Source: Ailanthus altissimus (taxonomy: Eukaryota > Streptophyta > Magnoliopsida > Sapindales > Simaroubaceae). Taken from it: a stretch of 64,000 nt of DNA. Position 1 is the stretch's first letter. Every line of letters begins with the position of its first letter. Shown one piece after another: positions 33,481 through 45,455 of the stretch. The stretch lies in contig OX327709.1 in the NCBI GenBank assembly GCA_946807835.1, positions 20,275,501 to 20,339,500 on the forward strand, in the 5' to 3' direction. The position numbers and the translations under genes were made by a program. The notes under the pieces are model-generated. The model was given only the letters and a program-made list of their open reading frames with translations. It made no database searches and was not told the origin of the DNA.

Positions 33481-35758
33481 TGTTTAATAAAGTGTATGCA
33501 TAATTTTAAAATTTTATTATACTCAACAGAAGTATCACATACAAATTACACTCTACCTAGCATAATTATACACATATATCACATATATGCCTAAGTGTAT
33601 TAATTAAACTAGATAGCAAATGAGTAAAACTTATCGGATTGAAGATAACTTTCAATTATTCAAGAGTTTCAATCTCTAAATCTTGAGATCACCTTGAATT
33701 GTGTTGTTTCACAATTTTAATTCACAACAAATCGGTGAGATTGTAAAACTAAAATAATAACTTTTAAATTTTCAACAGTAGATTTTTTTTTTTTATGGGA
33801 GATGAGATGAATAATTTGTTTTTAGTCTTTGTTCTTCACAACCTTTACAAAGAATACTTAGAAAAAACATTTAACTTATTCGCTCAATTCTCTCACCCGT
33901 ATCATTCACTTGAATGGAATGAATGAGAGCTTTTTTTGGTTTTGCTCAAATGAAAGCGCTCTCCCCACCATCCATAATGGCTGGCCATTCCACTCTATTA
34001 TTTTAACCAAAATACTTGATAATGCTTGGCAAGATATTCTTTTACTTAACTTGGAATATCTTTAATTATTTTAAGTAATCAAATAGCCAACATCAAGACC
34101 CTTCATTATATAAATTATATAATAACCATAATTATTGTCTTTCTTTTTTGTAATAATAATAATAAATGACTTTTGTATTAATTATTCAAAAATAATTTTG
34201 AATAATTACTTTTACCTTAATTTTATTAGCAAGGTTAATAAGTCATTTTAAGGTAAAAATAATTTATTAACAATATTATGTCACTTATCAATATCCTATT
34301 GGTTAACAACTCTTATCAACTAATTAAGTGATGTATTTAACACTTAAGTCTAGATAAGTGCATATCCCAAGGAACCCGAAAATATATTTTCAATTTGTTA
34401 GAATTTCTTAGATTGAATTATTCAATCTAATATATTGCCTTAGTGCACAATTAGTACACTTCATATTGTGAGACTCCTTAAGTTTATGTCCGGTTTGTTA
34501 TATGAAATTTCTCTATACATCTATAGTAGAAGATCTAGCATACAGAACACGACGGTCATTAGAAATTCCCAAATTAGAAATGCTATCATTTTGAACCTTT
34601 TCATATGAACTTATGAAAATTCGATATCAATAGGGGTATGTTAAATTAACAATATCCTATACACATGTTACGGATATTAAAAAGTGACATGTTAGACCAT
34701 ACACGTTGAGGTTATAATATATTCATATAATCCATCCATCATTTATATCCTAGAAGAGAGTAGACATAGATCAACATTGTCAAATCTCTATATGCTCAAT
34801 CATAAACTTATCTCTAAATTCGTATTTCAATAAATAATATCTCCAAATACTTTTGTAATAGTATTTATCCTTAAGAAAAACTCTTTTCTCTAGTTTTACT
34901 GGTTATGGCCATAAAACTTTTAGAAACACAATTTTAGAGTATCAAGATATATTATTCACCTAAATGAGCTGATGAATCTCATATATATGCACACTGAACT
35001 CTATGAGCATCGGACTATACACAGTGATACCCAACGATTAGATTATGAAAGGTGTCTAACATGTGTGGAACCAAAGTATAGTGGATCACTTATAAGTCTA
35101 TCGTGACACTTAGGTCAAGAATTACAAATACTACTCAACTCGAGAAGACCATCCATTGACGGCTTTATGAAATGTTTATTAAAAGTTTTCGTGAGTTTGT
35201 TCAGTGCCCAGTCTTTACTAAATACTTGTGTCTCTATATGAGCTTTCAATAAGCTCGTGGTCTCCTTAGATTAATCATCTAGACCATCTAGATATAGACA
35301 TACATTGATCTATATATATAATATGGTTTTTACCAACAGACCAGAATCAGTAAAGATAAATCAAAGATATAATGTTTGAAAACATACTGCATAATAACAT
35401 TTCTTAACACCATTTGTAACTTTTTACAACTATGTCATTATTAATATATTCTCAGGTCTTTATCTCATTTTAGACAAGACTCTAACTTCTTAGATTTTGC
35501 TGACTCTTATAACCTGATAACTCTTAGTAGTGCTAACTCTTAGCATTTATAACCATTTAGCGTTGCGAACTTTTAACACTGATTTAAATTCTTTTAGACT
35601 AGATCGGAACTCTTTCAAATCATATAATGTTTGAAACATTATAAACATCTTATTACTATATATTAAATATAATTAGCAATTAATAAAATGATGATAGTAT
35701 AAATACAAAATAAATATTCATATATAAAATAGATAACACGTAAGCACAAATCCTAATA
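33481..35758 (-). repeat. LTR of the element-1 copia family (copy C)
   Basis: It aligns with 6605-8663 throughout its second half (TGCACACTGAACTCTATGAG at about 34990, the TGATAACTCTTAGTAGTGC block, CACAAATCCTAATA at the end). The start is placed at TGTTTAATAAAGTGTATG (33481) by similarity to the start of the 5' LTR of element 1. No primer site, polypurine tract or coding region of its own was seen, so it is probably a solo LTR. It is clearly older (more diverged) than the pair of element 1. Confidence 0.6.
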
Positions 35759-36020
35759 ATTACTTCCGCACTCTTAAGTCTTTGAAGGAATTCCAAAAAA
35801 TTCTATCTTCCTCCTTTATAACACTTTTGAAAATGTGTTTTAGAATAAGACTATCCTCCTACAAGAAAAAATGCTTCGACGCTTAAGTTAGTCACGAGAC
35901 TAGAAATTGGGTGCTGTGTGTAAGGAGAATTTTAGCAAGTAAGAGGTTATCACTTTTGTTATAGAGTGCTTCTAGGGTTTTTTTTGTGAAAGCGTTCTAT
36001 TTTAATAGGGTGTAAGAATG
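35759..36020. other. Spacer between two LTRs
   Basis: These 262 bases of non-coding DNA lie between LTR copies C and D. No primer site, polypurine tract or gag text was found, so C and D do not look like the two ends of one intact element. Confidence 0.4.
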
Positions 36021-38273
36021 TGTCATGCGTTCATCACATCATAATTTATGCATCTTATACATATATATTACGCAGCAAAATTGAAAATATATTTTTTTAG
36101 TGTAACAAATACATTTAAAATTTAAGTCTTATTATACTAATGAGATTAAGATTGAGAAATCACTTATAAGCATTTGAAAACTTTCAATTTAATTCAAAAT
36201 CGGAGTCCACCTTGAAGCTTACTCATTGGCAATTTTAGAATCCATCTTAAGTGGGGTTAGATCTCTAGAATAACAGCCCTAATTTTTTTTTAAAAAAAAT
36301 GTTTAACTCTTAAGCACTAAAATGGTTAACTTTTACACCAAATTTAACTTTTTAAACTTAAGTGTAGTTAAACACTATAACTACTTTGGATCAAAAGAAA
36401 TATAAGAGTAGTGTTTATTTTGAGCAACTCTTGCCCTAATTTTCAAGTACATAATTTTTTTTTATTTCTTTCATTTGGCCGGTCACACTTAATGAAAAAT
36501 ATGAAGAACTATTTTTGTTTCAACACTTGAAATAAAAAATAAAAAAAAACCAAAGCTCTCTTTCTTTTCTCTTTCCTTATGATCAAACAAAAAAAAAAAC
36601 CAAATGGCCAAGTGAAACACTTTCACTTTTTTAAACTTTTATTTCATTTGTTTAATAAATAAAAAGGCTCCACTATGTACAATAAGCCATACCATTTTGT
36701 TCATTTTATTGATTATACAAAATATGCAAAATACTTTTGTATTTTCATTTCTTTTTGTTTGAACCATTCCATTTTTTTTAAAAAGAACTCTTTCATTTTA
36801 TTTCCCTTTTAAGTTAAGAACAAGGCCCCTACCATAATGCCTTAGCCCATATAATGACCATACCATTTTAAACAAAATAATTTTGCTTTAATTTAATGAG
36901 GCTGCTTGTCTTACAGGTAAAGGCAATTTGGTCAATTTAAGATTAAACAATTTATGGTACAAATTATGCCACTTGTTATTATTTCATTAGTCAACTATTC
37001 TTGTTAACTAATTAATATACTTAACACTTAAATCTTGACACGTGCATAACCCGAGGGATCTTAAAATAAATATCCGATTTGCTAAAATTTATTGGATCAA
37101 ACTATTCAATCTAGTACGCCACCTCAGTACACAACGAGTACACTTTATATTGTGGGATTCCCTAAGTCCACGTCTGGTTTGTCAAATAACTCTTCTATAA
37201 GTCTGTGAATGATACCCTACACATACGTCACGGATATTATAAATTAATGTGTTAAATCATATAAGTATTTCATAACGTATATATATAATTCTTTCGTCAA
37301 TTATATTCTAGAAAAGTAGAGATATAAATTAACACCATCAAATCTCTATTTTTTTTATCTATGAACCTATTCCTAGATTCATATCATGATAAACAATATA
37401 TTTAAACACTTTTGTGATATTATTTAACCTTGCAAAAAACTCTTTTCCTGAGTTTATTACTTATGACTGACTATAAGACTTTTTGAGATACAATCTTGAA
37501 GCATTCATATATATAACTCCATGAGCATCAGACTATATCTAGTGACAAGCAGTAATCAAACTATGAAAAGTCTCTGACATCTGTAAAACTAAAGTATGAT
37601 GGATTACTCACAAGCCTATCGTAGCGCTTATGTCAAAGGACTACAAATACTACTCAACTAAAGAGGACCTGTCATTGACGACTTTATAGAATGTCTATTG
37701 AAGATTCTTATGAGTTTGTTTAGTATCCAGTTCTTATTGAATAATCGTATGCCTATACAAGCTTCCGCTAAGATCATGGTTTACTAAAAATAATCATCTT
37801 GACCATCTAGATATAGATATATACTGATCTATATAAAAAAGTTTCACCGACAGACATGCATTTGTAAAATATATCCGAAACAAGATGTTCGAGAACATAT
37901 TATATAGTGACATTTTCTAACATTATTTGTAACTCTTTACAACTATGTCATTGCTAATATATTTTTAAGTCTTTATTCCATTTCAGACAAAGCTCTAATT
38001 CTTAGATTTTGCTAACTTTTAGCAGTGCAAACTCTTAGTAATTTTAACTCTTAGCATTGTTAACTCTTAGCACTGATCTAAACTCCCTTAGATCAAATCT
38101 AAACTCTTTTAGATCATATCTAAACTGCGTTAGATCATATAATGTCTGAAACGTTACAAGTATCTTACCATTTATTTAATATTAACTATTTTATTCGAAA
38201 TGTAAATTGTATAAATATTAAATAATTAATATTCATATAATATTAGAATAACACGTAAGCACTATCTATAACA
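36021..38273 (-). repeat. LTR of the element-1 copia family (copy D)
   Basis: It starts TGTCATGCGTTCATCACATC (compare the copy at 9871-12199) and ends CTATCTATAACA at 38273. It shares AACGAGTACACTTTATATTG, the GTCACGGATATTATAAATTA block and the repeated ACTCTTAGCA words near the end with the other copies. It abuts the unidentified repeat X1 at 38274. No matching five-base target duplication was found. Confidence 0.6.
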
Positions 38274-39022
38274 CTTTGCTATATTCTAACTTGATTGAAT
38301 AATCAATAAATTGATCCATTGTTTATGAATGAATAATAAGTCAAGGTAGCATTTTTTTTTAAAAGGCTTTAGGTGACGAGAGAAATCTCTCTCATTAACA
38401 ACCCAACTCCTTACCCCCATTTTGTTATTGAACTCAGGTAGCTGTATGTATAATGCACCTTAGTAGCTAACCAAGGTAGCATGCTTATTTATAGTGCATA
38501 GAATTTTAATCATCATTAGCATATGAATGCATGAATTTAAATCAAAATATAATTCAATTAATCCTTAGTTAATAGAAAAACTAATCCATTTCAATTAAGA
38601 GAGAAGGATTTAAGTTAAATTCTTCCACTTATGAGCAATTCTTCCCCATGCAAGATACTAATAAATAATTAATATCTTAATAATATTTGAATTATGGGAT
38701 TAGGCTATATGCGAGCTTGGTTGGGCCTACAAAAATGGGACCAACAGTTGTCCCCCATAAGTGAATGAGTAAAATCGTTATAGATGAACTCTTTTCAACC
38801 AGCAAACACCTAAGGATTATGGTTTTTATTTTATTTTATAGAATTATTGATTTAGATCTTTTTTTAGAATAAAAAATAATTCATGTGTTAAAGATGGAAG
38901 TGTATCTAAGCTTTTCAAAGCTTCCAACTATGCTTATAATATTATTAATGCGACTCTTCTATTTTTATCTAATTATTCTAGAAGCAATAATACTTACTTT
39001 ATTTTCCAGTTAGGTCCTTAAC
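38274..39022 (+). repeat. Unidentified repeat X, copy 1
   Basis: It matches 47603-48155 in direct orientation. Shared blocks include AATAAATTGATCCATT, TTATGAATGAATAATAA, AATCCTTAGTTAAT, GTGAATGAGTAAAATCGTT and TTTTATCTAATTATTCTA. The copy carries a SINE at 38353-38471 that copy 2 lacks. It is non-coding. The copies bracket the MULE region at about 9.9-kb outer distance, but no LTR hallmarks (primer site or polypurine tract) were seen, so its class is unknown. Confidence 0.6.
38342..38482 (-). mobile_element. SINE (119 bp) with 11-bp target duplications
   Basis: The body is 38353-38471. CAAGGTAGCAT occurs exactly on both sides (38342-38352 and 38472-38482). On the minus strand it starts GTTAGCTACTAAGGTGC (A-box-like), has GAGTTCAATAAC (B-box-like), then GAGAGAGATTTCTCTCGTCA, and ends in AAAAAAAAA at the target duplication. 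These are the features of a tRNA-derived plant SINE copied by LINE machinery. Confidence 0.8.
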
Positions 39023-41240
39023 TGACATCATGTAAAAGAAAGCTTCCAAGCATGTGCTATAACATTCATCTAGTTATAAGAAAGATTATAAATCATGCTT
39101 TCATGTGGTTATCCTTAGCATATGATAAATAAATAAAAACTAAGCAAATGTTACTTCTAAAAAACATGGTTATCAAAATGTGATATTCAAATAGTTAAAG
39201 ATAAGTTTACGTGATACTTTTTGAACATTTTTTGTGTTAATCTTGTCTATTGAATATGTTTGTGAAGTTTATTTTTTGCATACCACATGGTTCCAAAAAA
39301 TGACTTTTGAATTCTGATGCTTCCTATAAAAAAGTGACGTTTCGAATTGCAAAAGTCATTTATAAAATCATGTTTCCTATGGGATAAGGCTCTTACTTTC
39401 ATTTTAGAGGAAGTTTGATATAATGCTTTTTGTAATGGAAGGCTTTTACTTCTATTTAAAGAAAAGTTGATATGGTGCTTTCTGGTAAGAAAATGAAGTC
39501 CTTTTAGGAAAGTTGTTTTAGTAAAGATGAATGCGGATTACTTTTGGCCGTCTTTTTGTAACGGTAACGAGGATTGCTTTTGACCGTCTCCTTATAGTAA
39601 CATTGAAGATTGCTTTTGGTTGCCTATTCATATTGGGTATGGATGCTTATGCCCATTACCACGATCTGGGACTGTGGATATTTTTACCCATTACGCCCAT
39701 TCGGGTGTGTAGATGCTTTTTCCATTACTACAATCTAGGTATGTAAATGCTTTTGCCCGTTACCACAATCCAGGTGGGGTTTGATAACTCTTATAGGAAA
39801 TTTCTAGTATGTTCATAGATTTGGAAATAAAAACTGTTAGACTTGAAAATATATAAAAATTATTAAGTATTTCAATTATAGAACCTAGATAATGTATGGC
39901 AGGTTCCTTTTTCATAGTTTGTATTAGATAGGTTCCTTGGTGTACATGTGTAATGATCCCATTTCAAGTATATGTAGAACTTCTCAAAAACCTTTCAAGA
40001 CATGATAGGGTGGTAATGAACACTTGAAATAAGTTATAAACAATGCAAAATCAATGTAGTCAGAATTAATTAAAGTAATTAAGAGTGAGTAAATCAAAAA
40101 ATAAAAAAGAAGTGAATTTTGATTCTTGTTTCTCGATTTGTAAGAGATGGACGAAATATCAATTTCCTTTGGTTTTGTATCTTAGTCTAAAAGTAGCTCT
40201 CAATCGATTTCATTTCCCACTTGGTTTCGTATCCAATCCACTCGTGATAATGAACTTATTTGCCAATAAACTGAGGTTAATTATCTTAGATTTCGATCAG
40301 CCTTTGGGAAGGCTTAAGCTTCATCAATATGGATAAGGAGGTCTTCGATTTTGTGAAAGGCCTATTCCTGCTGAGGGTCATCTTGTAAGGTTCAAAATAT
40401 ATTCTAGTCGAACTTATAAGTTTAGAAGCCTAAGGGGGCTGAATGATAAGTACGCTGTCAGGGTCTCTAAACAGGAGGCCGAAAGTAGTTAGGCCGAATG
40501 CAAATATTGTAAAACTGAGAGGGGGCTAGATGCAAAACATCCGGATGTTGCTTTAATTTCTCCGTCGCACGGCAGATTTCATCACCGGTTTTGGCTGATT
40601 GTCGCCAGGCTGCCGGCCACTGCAAGGAGGCCGTTGGCTGCTACAACAGGCGTCGGAAACCATGAGGAGGTTGCTAGTTCGACGATGACGGTGGCCGAAG
40701 TGATGAAGCGGCGACTGAATGGTTCGGCACTGGCTGGACTTTCTACGGTCCCGATATCAGATTTCTCGGAGACGACGGGTGGTGGTGTTTCCGGGGCTTT
40801 GGTCGCCGGAGTTTTCTGAGCTGATTGGTGCTGTAACTATGACGTATGGCGAATTGCACAGCGGCGGTGTGCAGCGGTTATGGCGGCTACGCGGTGGCTA
40901 AAGTTTCGGCTTTTACTGTTTAAAAATGACTTTATGTTTGTTTCCAAAAAATTGTCTTCGGTGCATTCGATGCAATGTCATATTCTTTGATGGAGGCACA
41001 TGTTCGAATCTAATGGATATGTTATTTCCTTTTTATTTTAATTTTGATTTTTCTCTTTTTTCAGCAATTTTAACTTTGCATGCAGTATCATTGCATGCAT
41101 CCATGCCTGGTGGTTATGGCGTTCATTCTCGTTTCTGTTTTCTTTTTTAAATTTGTCTGCATGCAAAATTGTTGAAATTGATTGCTAAAAGTTTGATTTT
41201 CTATTCAAACTTCTCACCGATGTTATCATTAAAGCTTTTA
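39023..41240. other. Unassigned non-coding region with minisatellites and a GC-rich block
   Basis: No gene was recognised. It includes the minisatellite at 39530-39775 (listed separately) and TGTAATGATCCCATTTCAAG at about 39949, which resembles the start of some gypsy LTRs. It also includes a GC-rich block at 40560-40900 within otherwise AT-rich DNA. Open frames in the GC-rich block have no recognisable motif. It may be the leader of an unidentified element, but this is a guess. Confidence 0.35.
39530..39775 (+). repeat. Two adjoining ~36-bp minisatellite arrays
   Basis: At 39535-39640 a unit like GATTGCTTTTGACCGTCTCC repeats three times with ~36-base period. At 39640-39775 a related unit like GATGCTTATGCCCATTACCA repeats four times with ~35-base period. 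Both units share GATxxCTTTTG-type starts, so the second may descend from the first. Confidence 0.6.
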
Positions 41241-41720
41241 AATTTAAGAATTTAAAAAAATTACTTTTACATACAAAACAAATTGGAAAAAATTTTCAAA
41301 TCGAACTATTTTAATTTTGTATAAGTTATTTATAATTTATATAATAATAATCAATTTATTATTATTTTTTTATTTTACCTTTATGTTAAATAAAATAAAA
41401 AAATAATTTTTTTTATTTTTTAATATACCATCGACACTCTTCTTTTCTTGTTTTCACTCTCATAATTACTCTCACTATTTACGGTTAATTACTCTCACTA
41501 TTTACGGTTAATTCTCTCCTCTCATAATTAACTCTCATTTCTCACAATCAATACTCAACAATTCTCTCATTTTACACATATGAAAGGTGTATTTTTTAAA
41601 TTTAATTTTTTATGATTTTTTAGTATTATAATTTATATTATGTTAGAATTGTATAAATATAAATGTAGTATAAGTTGAAAATATGTGTAAATTGGGAACG
41701 TGGTTGAAAATGATCAAATT

Positions 41721-41885
41721 TGACTTTTTTTGTGGTCAGAGGCGTCGGCGCATACGTCTACTCGTTGCTGGTGACGGGCGAGTAGACGCACGAGCTAAGC
41801 AGCTTGCACCTAACTCGGTGGCGCGTGTGTTTACTCGCCCGCCACCAGCAGCGCGTAGATGCCCGCGCAGGCCCGTCTAACCACA
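41721..41885. repeat. GC-rich self-complementary block at the MULE flank
   Basis: Within AT-rich DNA, this segment has inverted words such as GGGCGAGTAGACGC and GTTTACTCGCCCGCC, flanked by GTGGTCAGA and TAACCACAAAA. It could form imperfect stems. No coding sense was found. Confidence 0.4.
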
Positions 41886-42109
41886 AAAAAAGCCACAAAA
41901 AATTTAAATTTTTTTTAATTAATTTATATTGTTTATGTTTATTTATAATTATTTAATTTAATAATTTAAATTATTTAATTATTATGTAAATAAAGTTGTA
42001 ATTAAATTAAATTTTAATTTAATTGTTATATGTTATGTTGATTATTATTTTGTCAATATTAATAAGTTTTTAATTTTTTCAGGAAGGAGAATGTCACAAA
42101 AGAATACGT

Positions 42110-43961
42110 AATTGCCGAAAAATATTTCTACTGAGCGAACATACATACTTACTCGAAGTTATAGGTTATACGAAATATAAAAAATAAACTGAATTCGAGG
42201 AAGGTAAAAATATTTAGAACCACATATTTTTGTAGTTTATTAGATGTATTAGATATTTCATTCTCAAGTATTTTTACACATGAGAATTTATTAAGAGGTG
42301 TGCATACCAAAGATTTATATGAAGAATTATAGTTCTATATAGGTAAAAGACGTATTAAATTTTCTCGTCAAGAATTTTATTTGATTACTGATTTAAGGAT
42401 AGAGGATTGTCCTGTAGTAAGTGAGTTAGGTGACTTATAAGTCAGTTGTAGAAGTCAGTTAACTTACAAGGATTTGGATTTGTGGTTCGTGAGCGTTACA
42501 TTTGACGATAATATAGATGCAGAAAAATATGTCTATTTTATGTATTTCATAAATTGATAATGCCACGTGATCGGAATAGAATCATACAATATTTTGTATT
42601 TCGTCTTGTAGATAATTTAGATGAGTTTAATATTTATCCTTGGGGCACGATTGCATGGACTGTACTCTACAATAGTTTATGCACGGCTCTAATTAAAAAG
42701 TTAGCAAAGGTAGAAAAAACAAGCGTTGGGGATAAGTAATCATACAACTTATACTCATTTTGTCACGTATTCTTGGTAAGTAATTCTATCTTTTTGATTC
42801 ATTATCATATTAGGATAGAGAAAAATTTATTTTCTTGACATTGTAATTTTTAAATTTATTATTATCTCAGGTGTGGATCTACGAGACAATTCTGAGGTGT
42901 AAGGAGCTGTTTGCCGACAGGAATAAAGATTATTTTCCTTGTATTCTAAATTGGTCTGGCACGAGCACCCCATTATACGAAAACGTCGTAGATGTTTTCT
43001 TTAATGGTGTTGAGGTATGCTTTTATGTTCAACAAAAAAAATATATAACTTCATTATAATTTGTGTTATATTTTTTAATAATGATTAATAAATCTAAAAT
43101 ATTATAAATGTTTTGGAGGTTCATAGAAAGTTGGTACTCCGCAAACATGAGAAGACTGCCAACTATCGTGCGACAATAAACTTTTGCATTCCATTGAAAA
43201 AATGGGGAGGGAGTCTTAAGTTGGAGACAGTTGATATCTTGAACACCCAATTCACCAATAATCTGCAACATCTCTACAAATTTGAAGCCCCGCTAGCGAC
43301 TGAATCAATGGTATAATAATTTAATTTTTTTTTCTTGAATTATCTGATGCTTATGTTACTGATTAGTATTAGCTTGTAAAAATTGATTATAATAACTTAT
43401 GTATAGTTTCAATCCGACACGTCAATATTACAGTATCAAATCCTAGAGAAGAGGATAGATGATCTTGAAAAAAAAATATTTATCAGGATTGATAAGGGTA
43501 ACGCAGAGTTTTCGGCCAAGATTGATAAAGTTGAAGAAAATATCTTGCATCAAATATATCTCTTGATGCAACAGCTTAAACCAGCTAAGATCTTCGAGGA
43601 TGTAGGGTAGAGTATGATACGTTTTAAACCTAAAATATATTAGATACAAAGTTTAACAAGTCAATACATTAACCAGTATTTCTTGGTTTTGTAAGGTACC
43701 GAATTCATGGCTGCTGACTTTCAGACATTTGCTCCTACCAGCGAGTATCACCATCAATCATTTGCTCCTGTTGCTGATAGCCTTATAAGCTTAAAAATTA
43801 TACCTGCTCTATTGGGTGAAAACATAAGTAGGTATGGATGCATTTGCAAGAAGGCAGCAGCCCAAGTCAGTCCATATACTAATTTGTTAAAACAGCTCAT
43901 GAAGAAAAAACTTGTGGAATTGCAAGTAGGATCTACTATTGAATTAAAACCTCTGATGTAG
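42110..43961 (+). pseudogene. MULE-carried DUF1985/ULP-type gene, 3' truncated
   Basis: Exon-like stretches on the plus strand give the N-terminal region seen in plant ULP1-like transposon genes. These are ISRQEFYLITDLR-type text at about 42355-42400, then IIQYFVFRLVDNLDEFNIYP and WGTIAWTVLYNSL (42580-42690), then VWIYETILRCKELFADRNKD and FPCILNWSGTS (42870-42970). A coiled-coil-like part follows near 43440-43600. The C48 protease domain that normally follows is missing. Genes of this kind are carried by Kaonashi (KI) MULEs. Intron-like spacers and stops are present, so function is unlikely. Confidence 0.55.
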
Positions 43962-43962
43962 A

Positions 43963-44338
43963 GTCCTAACGCCATAAAGAAATACTTGAAGTGATTATCC
44001 GCGTCAGCTTCCAAATGAGTAACCGTACCCTGATTACTTTGTTGCAACACATAACTATATACAGGAAGAAATCTAAACGAATCTTCAAGAGTACCTCTTA
44101 TCAATCTTAATGTACGCTCCCTAGCACGCCAAGCATTAGTATACGTTATCTTAACACCGAATTGTTTACGTATGTCTGCTTGAATGTCTTTCGGCCTATA
44201 GTTTTTATTGACCGATGTAAACTTATTTTTTATTACTTTAGCAATAATTCGACTCTTGGCTTGTCGGTGACCATCCCGTAATTGACTCAAAACACAAGTG
44301 TGCTCTGTATCTACTCGCTTAACAATAAAAAAAATCAT
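43963..44338 (-). pseudogene. mudrA-type transposase fragment (DNA-binding part to core start)
   Basis: The minus strand carries MULE transposase text: KRVDTEHTCVLSQLRDGHRQ (zinc/DNA-binding region), PKDIQADIRKQFGVKITYTN, AWRARERTLRLIRGTLEDSF, GTVTHLEADADNHFKYFFMA and LGLYIRGF. This is the region up to just before the first catalytic Asp of the DDE core. Past about 43963 the similarity stops and the opposite strand reads as the ULP-type gene. The catalytic core is therefore missing. Confidence 0.8.
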
Positions 44339-44539
44339 TGCATTTTAACTCGAAACGATCTTTGATGGATTTATGAACTCTAAAACTCTATTTTTCCTTC
44401 AGTGCAACCATACTTATAGTTTCATAAATTTCATCTTTATTGTTATAAAATATTTTTACAAATACATCACCAATCCTAATATAAGAAATTTTTTTTGATA
44501 CATTCAAGTCAAATTGTGGTATTTCAGGCTGAAACTAAA

Positions 44540-45263
44540 ATGAGTTTTCTACCTTAACCTTTTCTTCTCTACCATAATAATAATCATCATCATCATTATC
44601 ACCCTCCTCCTCATCATCCTCATCCTCATCATCATCATCACAAGCATCATCATTTACATCCCCATTCTCTTCATAATCATCATCATCATTTCTACCATCA
44701 TCATCAACCTTGTAACCATGATCATCATCTTCACCAATATCATAGCCAAGATCAACGCCAACATTTCTATATATTTGACTATGGTCATATGTGTAGCCTT
44801 ATTGTTTGTTGAGCATTGAAGGAGAATAATAATAATCCTCCGAGGAATTTAGAATATACACAGGAGTTGCCAATGGGAATTGCTTAGTATAGCCTTCTTT
44901 TTACTCCATTGATGCTTTTGCATTACTTTCAGGTCCTCGAGCATCTACTGTTACACAAAGCGGTGTAGCAATATTATTCTGTAAACTCAACCACAATATT
45001 GCATCATCGACATTTTTAAGTGGAATAAGTCTCAACTTTATGATACTTGAAGGAACCTCAAACTTCAGAGTTACTTTATAATGCACCTGATCAACTCCTA
45101 AAAGATGACAAATTCTTCTCAACAATGCTTTGTATCTAATATTTTTCGGAACAACCATATGCATATTTTGATATCTAATGTATCTTTCAAAATTATCGAT
45201 ACAACTCTCCCATTTTTTCCCAAAACATATAATGGTTGAAATTTGTGACATAATTAACGTCAC
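44540..45263 (-). pseudogene. mudrA-type transposase N-terminal part with acidic linker
   Basis: 45263-44901 encodes the N-terminal region of plant MULE transposases (CFGKKWESCIDNFERYIRY, LLRRICHLLGVDQVHYKVTL, then IIKLRLIPLKNVDDAILWLS). It is followed at 44760-44570 by an acidic low-complexity tract. On the plus strand this appears as an imperfect ATC/CTC trinucleotide array. Stops and frame changes separate it from the part at 44338-43963, but order and strand show they were one gene. Confidence 0.75.
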
Positions 45264-45455
45264 CTGAAAAAAAATACAACATAATTTTAATTTAATTATA
45301 TATAATTAAAATAAAAAAAATTAAATATATAAATATTTATATATATAAATATATTTTTATTTTAAATATATAAAATAAATAAATATATTTAGTGGTGGTA
45401 TTACAGTGTTGCGGTGATGCGCATGAGCACCTTATTGCAACCGGTGCTCATGATT

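Noticed and set aside
33481..38273. LTR copies C and D as the two LTRs of one short element
   Set aside because: The 262 bases between them show no primer site, polypurine tract or gag, and the two copies are not more alike than other family members by eye.
44570..44760. Trinucleotide microsatellite (ATC/CTC)
   Set aside because: It is explained as the acidic Asp/Glu linker of the mudrA-type gene on the opposite strand, not an independent repeat.
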